The notes beneath the pieces were generated by a model. It made no database searches and had not been told where the DNA came from. It saw only the letters and a program-made list of their open reading frames with translations. A stretch of 64,000 bases of DNA from Myxococcales bacterium (lineage in GTDB: Bacteria > Myxococcota_A > Bradymonadia > UBA7976 > UBA1532): positions 1 through 64,000 of the forward strand of contig JACKDN010000011.1 in the NCBI GenBank assembly GCA_020633465.1, read 5' to 3'. Position 1 is the first letter of the stretch. Each line of letters begins with the position of its first letter. The position numbers and the translations under genes were made by a program. Positions 59,225 to 64,000 of the stretch are shown one piece after another.

Positions 59225-61498
59225 CTACTTCGAACGCTGGTCGTACGCGCCGTCCCAATCGGGCCCCGGCGGCGCGGCGCGCAGCGCCTCGACGCGCGCC
59301 ACCATCACGCGCGCCGGGCCGTCCTCCGGGTGGCGGGCGGCGAAGGCCGCGAAGCCCGCGGCCGCGCCGTCCCAATCCTGCGCCCGGTAGCGCCCGAGCG
59401 CCTCGGCGTACAGCGACAGATCGTCGGGCGACAGGCGCGCGGCGCCGGGCAGGCCCACCAGCTCGTACACCCGCACCGTGCCGCCGCGCCCCTTCACCCG
59501 GACACGATCCACCTCGCGGAAGACGAAGCCGTCGCCGGCCGCCGCGCGCGTGGTCTCGCCGACCAGGATGTCGACGCCCATCTCCTTGGTCAGCGGCTCG
59601 AGGCGCGCGCCCAGGTTCACGGCGTCGCCCATGACGGTGTAGTCGAAGCGCAGGTCCGAGCCCATGTTGCCCGCCGAGACGACGCCGGTGTTCAGGCCCA
59701 CGCCGATGCGGATGGCCGGCAGCCCGCGCTCGGCCCAGGCGCGGTTCAGCGGCGCCAGCGCGTCGACCATGGCCAGCGCCGTGCGGCAGGCGGCCGCCGC
59801 GTGATCGGGCTGATCGAGGGGCGCGCCGTAGACCGCCATCACCGCGTCGCCGATGTACTTGTCCAGCATGCCGCCCTCGTCGAGCACCAGCCGGGTCATC
59901 GGGTTGAGGTACTCGTTGAGGAACTTCGAGAGATCCTCGGGCTGCATGCCCTCGCTGAAGCTCGAGAAGCCGCGGATGTCCGAGAACAGCACGGTCACCT
60001 CGCGGCGCTCGCCGCCCAGGCCCAGGCGGTTCGGCTCGGCGATGATGCGGCTGACCAGCGCGGGCGCGACGTACTGCGAGAAAGCGGCGCGCAGCTTGGC
60101 CTTCTCGCGGCCCTCGCTGACCAGCGCGGTGCTGACGCCCACCAGCGCGACGGCCACGCAGGTCAACAGCGGCGCGGCCATCTCGACCACCAGCCCCTGC
60201 CCGAACAGCACCTGCGCGACGCCGAAGTAGGCCGGCACGAGGACGACGGCGCCCACCGCGCCCAGCCAGGGGCGGCGCTGGCGCAGCGGGCGGAACTGCA
60301 TCAGCGCGATCAGCAGGCCCAAGAGCACGACCGCCAGCAGGCCGGCGCCGGGCCCGGCCGGCCGCATCAGGCCGCCGTGCAGGGCGTTGTGGGCCAGCGT
60401 GGCGTGCACCTCGACGCCGGGCATCGACTCGTCGAAGGGCGTCGTCACGCGGTCGCGGGCGGCGTCGGTGAAGCCGACGAAGACGATCTTGTCCTTCAGC
60501 GCGTCCTTCGGCGCCGTGCCGTCCAGCACGGCGGCGGCCGAGACGATGGGGAAGGTGCCGGCGGGGCCCAGCCAGCCCAGGTGGACGGTGCCGTCGAGAT
60601 CGACGGGCAGCAGGCGGTCGCCCAGGTGGACGAAGGGCTCGCCGGCCACCCACGACAGGTCGTCGTCGCTGGCGCTGCGCGCCGCGGCCAGGCCCAGCGG
60701 CGCGTAGTAGCGGCCGGCGCGGGCGATGACCGCGAAGGTGCGTCGGACGGCGCCGTCCGCGTCGCGCGCGATGTTGACGTGGCCCGCGCCCGCGGCCACC
60801 TCGGCCAGCAGGGGCAGCGAGGCGTAGACGCCGTAGGCGGCCTCGGGCGGGCGCTCGTCGGCGGGCCCCTCGACGGCGACGGCCTCGTCGATGCGGGCCG
60901 GGCGCAGGCCCTCGGGCTCGGGCGCGTCGGGCGGCGCGGGATCGCCGTCGAGGAAGAACAGCAGCGCGAAGTGGACCACGCCCAGGCGCTTCGCCGCGTC
61001 GCGCAGGGTGACGTCGCCGCGGGTCTCGGCGAGGACGGCCTCGAGGGCGGCGCGGGCCTGCTTCTCGAGGTCGGTCTGCGCGGCGGCGAGGGCCTCGAAG
61101 GCGCCCTGCACCTGCTCGACGACGCTGGGCGGCAGCACCTCCTCGGGCGCCGCGAAGAAGGCGTCGATGGCGACCACGGCGGGCTGGTAGTCAGCCACGG
61201 CGTCCAACACGCGGGCCCAGCCGGCGCGCTTGCTGAACGCGTCGGGCGCGACCTGCCGCAAGGCGTCGTCGAAGCCGAGGATGACGATCCGATCGTCCGC
61301 GGGCGCCTGGGCGCCGCGGACGGCGAAGCGGGCGTCGACGGTGAGGAACTCGAGGGCCTGCAGGCCGGGCACGTCGAAGTCGCGCACCCAATGGTGCGCG
61401 GCGCTGAGCAGGGCGCACAGCAGCGTGGCCAGCAACGCCGCCCAGAGGGGGGTGTTGTGGCGGGGGCCTGCCTGGGGTTTGCCTGCGGGTCGGGCCAT
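59225..61498 (-). CDS. CHASE2-domain adenylate cyclase
   Basis: A 757-residue sensor enzyme from ATG 61498. One N-terminal transmembrane helix (~13-37) is followed by an extracytoplasmic CHASE2 domain (~40-380; DFDVPGLQALEFLTVDARFAVRG, then DRIVILGFDDALR and the late KIVFVGFTDAARDRV). Three membrane helices (~383-456) lead to a class III cyclase domain. The metal Asp pair is in VLFSDIRGFSSFSE and DKYIGDAVMAVYGAP, and YTVMGDAVNLGARLE carries the Asp and Asn/Arg typical of adenylate cyclases. It would make cAMP in response to an external signal. The order CHASE2-cyclase, FecR, CHAT is shared on this strand with short gaps (44 bp to the FecR gene). Confidence 0.9.
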   Translation of the reverse strand: MARPAGKPQAGPRHNTPLWAALLATLLCALLSAAHHWVRDFDVPGLQALEFLTVDARFAVRGAQAPADDRIVILGFDDALRQVAPDAFSKRAGWARVLDAVADYQPAVVAIDAFFAAPEEVLPPSVVEQVQGAFEALAAAQTDLEKQARAALEAVLAETRGDVTLRDAAKRLGVVHFALLFFLDGDPAPPDAPEPEGLRPARIDEAVAVEGPADERPPEAAYGVYASLPLLAEVAAGAGHVNIARDADGAVRRTFAVIARAGRYYAPLGLAAARSASDDDLSWVAGEPFVHLGDRLLPVDLDGTVHLGWLGPAGTFPIVSAAAVLDGTAPKDALKDKIVFVGFTDAARDRVTTPFDESMPGVEVHATLAHNALHGGLMRPAGPGAGLLAVVLLGLLIALMQFRPLRQRRPWLGAVGAVVLVPAYFGVAQVLFGQGLVVEMAAPLLTCVAVALVGVSTALVSEGREKAKLRAAFSQYVAPALVSRIIAEPNRLGLGGERREVTVLFSDIRGFSSFSEGMQPEDLSKFLNEYLNPMTRLVLDEGGMLDKYIGDAVMAVYGAPLDQPDHAAAACRTALAMVDALAPLNRAWAERGLPAIRIGVGLNTGVVSAGNMGSDLRFDYTVMGDAVNLGARLEPLTKEMGVDILVGETTRAAAGDGFVFREVDRVRVKGRGGTVRVYELVGLPGAARLSPDDLSLYAEALGRYRAQDWDGAAAGFAAFAARHPEDGPARVMVARVEALRAAPPGPDWDGAYDQRSK

Positions 61499-61635
61499 GA
61501 CCCGGCGAGCTTGCCGCGGGGCGGCGCGGTTGTCCATGTGAGTGGCCAATGCCCTGGCCAGCCCCGCGCGGTTCTGCGGGCCGCGAGCGCTGGCGCGCAT
61601 GTTGCTCGCGGCGCGGGGGTCGTCAGGAGGTCCCC

Positions 61636-63321
61636 ATGCGCGTGCGCGTCGTCGCTGCTTCCCTGCTGCTGCTCACCGCCTGCGCCGACGAGGGCGCCGA
61701 GCGCGGCGCCCCGGTCGAGCCGCCGGCCGCGCTGGGCGGCAAGGCAGACGTCTCGGAGCGCGTCACGCTGCGCGGCGCCCTCGGCTTCGGCGAAGCCGCC
61801 GCTGGCGAGATGACCGAAGACCTGCAGTTCGACGCGTACACCTTCGAGGCGCGCGCCGGCGCGGTGGTCGATCTCGAGATCACCCAGCGCGGCACCACGC
61901 GCCGCATCGACACGACGCTGTTCGTGTATGGCCCGGGCGTCGGCGGCAGCTTCGGCACGGCCGCGCTGGCCTTCGACGACGACAGCGGGTGGGGGCCGCA
62001 CGCCCGGCTGCGCGGGCTGACGCTCGAGGACGGCGGCGCGTACCTGGTGGTCGTCGGCACCCACGACGGCCGCGGGCGCGGCAACTACCGCCTGGCGCTC
62101 GACTGCCCCGGCGGCGACTGCGCGCCGGCGCCCCAGCCCGAGCCCTCCGCGTGCCCCGACCGCATCGCCGCCGGCATCGAGGCCTGCGTGGCCGACCAGC
62201 TGAGCGACACCGAGGCCGGCTGGACCGCCCCCGACGCCTTCGAGGCGTGCCTCGACGCCGAGCCCTTCGCCGTCGGCTACGACGCGCAGTGCGCCGAGGC
62301 GCCCGTGCCCGCCTGCGAGCTGCCCTACGAGCAGGCGTGGAGCGCCCTCGTCGGCCCCTGCCGCGACGCGCTCGCGCACCGCTTCGCCACCGCCGGCTGC
62401 GTCTTCGGCGACACCTGGCAGGGCCTGTGGCGCACGCCCGGCGTCGCCGTCACCGCCGAGCGCCGCCTGCGCGCCCCCGACGGCCTCGACGCGCTGACCG
62501 GCCGGCAGATCGTCGCCGCGATGCAGGCCGCCGGGCACACCGACGTGGAGTCGCTGGCGGCCGCCTTCGAGCGCGCCGACGCCGGCGAGATCAACGTGGT
62601 CGACCTGTGGGATGCGACAAACGGCCGCGCCTTCGTGGGCGTCGAGTTCGGCGCCGGCGACACGTCCGTCGGCGCGATCTTCCCCGCCGACGGGGCCGAC
62701 CCGGTGGCGGTCAACGGCGACGGCGACCTGTACCAGTGCACGGTGACGCCGGGCCCCGCCGGCCGCGACTGCGCCGCCGACGCCGACTGCGCCGAGGGCC
62801 TCACCTGCGCCGGCCGCGCCGACGGCGTCGGCCGCTGCGCCGACACGTCCCGCCACCCCGCCGAGGGCACCGAGTGCAGCGCCGACACGGCCTGCGCCGC
62901 CGGCCTGCTGTGCGCCGGCCTCAGCCGCGACCCGTCCTGGGGCCTTTGCCTGCCCGCGTGGATGCGCCAGACCTTCGTGAGCGAGGGCCCGACCCACCTC
63001 GAGGCCGACGTCGGCGAGCTGACCCTCGAGATCCCGGCGCGTGGCCTGGCCAGCGTCGACATGGACGTCGTCTTCGGCGCCGAGGTGGTCACCGAGGGCG
63101 CCACCCACCTGACCGTCACGCTGACCAACCCGTCCGGCAACGAGGTGGTGGTGTTCGACGCCCCCGTCGGTCACGACACGCACTGGCTGGACGTCGTGCC
63201 CCGCGGCTTCAGCGGCGACGAGGACGTCAACGGCACCTGGACGCTGCGCGTCGTCGACGGCGGCCGCGTCGGCCTGACCCTCGAGCGCTGGCACCTGACC
63301 ATCGGCAGCCGCTGGGACTGA
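61636..63321 (+). CDS. Lipoprotein with PPC-like domain and C-terminal P/HomoB domain
   Basis: A 561-residue lipoprotein (ATG 61636, AGGAGGT upstream, lipobox LTAC). A PPC-like beta domain (~55-165: FDAYTFEARAGAVVDLEI, RIDTTLFVYGP) precedes a Cys-rich middle region with pairs such as CPDRIAAGIEACVADQL and CAADADCAEGLTCAG. The last ~110 residues are a proprotein convertase P-domain (THLTVTLTNPSGNEVVVFDAPVG, DVNGTWTLRVVD). PPC and P domains usually flank secreted proteases and help folding or targeting; no protease domain is present here. It diverges from the CHASE2-cyclase gene. Confidence 0.82.
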   Translation: MRVRVVAASLLLLTACADEGAERGAPVEPPAALGGKADVSERVTLRGALGFGEAAAGEMTEDLQFDAYTFEARAGAVVDLEITQRGTTRRIDTTLFVYGPGVGGSFGTAALAFDDDSGWGPHARLRGLTLEDGGAYLVVVGTHDGRGRGNYRLALDCPGGDCAPAPQPEPSACPDRIAAGIEACVADQLSDTEAGWTAPDAFEACLDAEPFAVGYDAQCAEAPVPACELPYEQAWSALVGPCRDALAHRFATAGCVFGDTWQGLWRTPGVAVTAERRLRAPDGLDALTGRQIVAAMQAAGHTDVESLAAAFERADAGEINVVDLWDATNGRAFVGVEFGAGDTSVGAIFPADGADPVAVNGDGDLYQCTVTPGPAGRDCAADADCAEGLTCAGRADGVGRCADTSRHPAEGTECSADTACAAGLLCAGLSRDPSWGLCLPAWMRQTFVSEGPTHLEADVGELTLEIPARGLASVDMDVVFGAEVVTEGATHLTVTLTNPSGNEVVVFDAPVGHDTHWLDVVPRGFSGDEDVNGTWTLRVVDGGRVGLTLERWHLTIGSRWD

Positions 63322-63486
63322 GCCTACGGTTCGAGCGTCGTTGGCTCGGACGACCGGGCCCCCGGCGACCGTGCGCGCCGCGCCAACCCCACCTTCCGCA
63401 TAGCCGCCAGCCCGCCCGCGCAGCCTGGCGGTCGCCTCGTCCTGGGACGCCACAGGCGTCGCGCGAGCATGATGTACGACTGTACT

Positions 63487-63492
63487 TATAAT
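63487..63492 (+). promoter_or_regulatory. Candidate -10 element in an AT-rich palindrome
   Basis: TATAAT lies within ACTTATAATAAGT, a perfect inverted repeat (6 bp arms, centre A). It is an isolated AT-rich patch in otherwise GC-rich DNA, about 25 bp before the ATG at 63516. No good -35 is seen. Confidence 0.5.
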
Positions 63493-63515
63493 AAGTGCAG
63501 AACTACATTGTGGCG

Positions 63516-64000
63516 ATGGACCGTCCTGCCGACATGTTCGACCGGGTGTGGGAGTGGAACGCCCTGACGCGCTTCGCCGGCGATGCGCGGGCCGGCGCCA
63601 CGCTCGGCGTCGTCTCGGGGCGGCGCCGACAGGGAAAGTCCTTCCTGCTCCAGTGTCTGTGCGAGGCCACGGGAGGCTTCTACTACGAGGCCATCGAGGC
63701 GACCGAGGCCGACTCGCTGCGGCACTTGGGGCAACGGCTGGCGGCGCACGTGGGCGCGCCGGGGCGGATCGCGTTCGACGGCTGGCCGGCGGCGGTGGAC
63801 GCGTTGCTCGAGCTGGGCCGGCGGGACGAGCCGGTGGTCGTGGTGCTGGACGAGTTCCCCTATCTGGCCCACGCCAGCCCGTCGCTGCCGTCGATCATCC
63901 AGGCCGCGCTCGCCCAGCGTGGCGAGCGGCGCGCCGCGTCGCGCGCGCGCCTGATCCTCTGCGGATCGGCGCTCTCGTTCATGGGACGCCTGTTGGCGGG
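63516..64000 (+). CDS. Archaeal-type/DUF234-like P-loop ATPase, 3' end beyond window
   Basis: From ATG 63516 the frame stays open to the window end (161 codons seen). An N-terminal FDRVWEWNALTRF, Walker A SGRRRQGKSFLLQ (residues ~34-46) and Walker B PVVVVLDEFPYLA match the AAA+/STAND-like 'ATP-binding protein' family that usually ends in a DUF234 nuclease-like domain. That family is patchily distributed, common in archaea and found in mobile gene sets. Proteins of this family are about 450-500 residues, so at least two thirds lies outside. No strong ribosome-binding site precedes the ATG. Confidence 0.8.
   Translation, partial: MDRPADMFDRVWEWNALTRFAGDARAGATLGVVSGRRRQGKSFLLQCLCEATGGFYYEAIEATEADSLRHLGQRLAAHVGAPGRIAFDGWPAAVDALLELGRRDEPVVVVLDEFPYLAHASPSLPSIIQAALAQRGERRAASRARLILCGSALSFMGRLLA

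Overview
This is a very GC-rich (roughly 70% or more by eye), densely packed window. It looks like a Myxococcota or related deltaproteobacterial chromosome. The case rests on about 18 predicted lipoproteins with Asp/Ala/Pro-rich linkers, Cys-rich disulfide repeats, MopE-type metal-binding motifs, thrombospondin type 3 repeats, sigma-54 activators, ECF sigma factors and a TPR-CHAT/CHASE2-cyclase neighbourhood. I saw no tRNA, rRNA, CRISPR array or transposase.

Layout. 1-5247: a tightly overlapping (+) operon of a possible GT-A-like protein, a beta-propeller protein, a sigma-54 activator with an unusual N-terminus, a SLOG-fold protein and a polysaccharide deacetylase. 5316-18781: secreted and lipoprotein genes, including a paralogous pair of large MopE/Cys-rich lipoproteins, around a DUF368 (polyprenyl-phosphate transporter family) membrane protein. 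18899-22092: a redox module in which a GAF-AAA sigma-54 activator with four clustered Cys faces an AhpD-like/ECF sigma operon that has a sigma-54 promoter and a three-half-site operator. 22184-25599: aminotransferase and TmcA. 25613-33757: a propeller/cytochrome c lipoprotein, a polyprenol-kinase-like protein, a probable selenocysteine-containing SelU-like peroxiredoxin, a lytic transglycosylase and an NHL-type lipoprotein. 33838-38960: Uup ABC-F ATPase, two oxidoreductases and a DUF4145-like/FGE-like fusion. 39059-41861: cytochrome b561-type protein, response regulator and histidine kinase.

41862-45406 is an accessory stretch: a truncated Gfa-like start runs into hexamer and ~60-bp repeats, then come a secreted EEP-type nuclease-like lipoprotein, another lipoprotein and ~950 bp of non-coding DNA with a 21-bp inverted-repeat element. 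45407-49649 holds three (-) strand lipoprotein genes, one a secreted dikinase/PEP-synthase-like protein. 49842-61498 is a long (-) strand block: CHASE2-adenylate cyclase, FecR-like lipoprotein, TPR-CHAT caspase-like lipoprotein, subtilisin-like lipoprotein, ECF sigma factor, its probable anti-sigma partner, and a beta-propeller/serine hydrolase lipoprotein. The window ends with a PPC/P-domain lipoprotein and the start of an archaeal-type ATPase gene.

At least six genes change reading frame or contain an in-frame stop, mostly inside GC-rich low-complexity linkers, and two more have linkers that look temporarily out of frame. This is most simply explained by small indels in the assembly, but slippage-driven variation cannot be excluded from sequence alone. 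Many start codons are GTG or TTG and were placed by ribosome-binding site and gene overlap.
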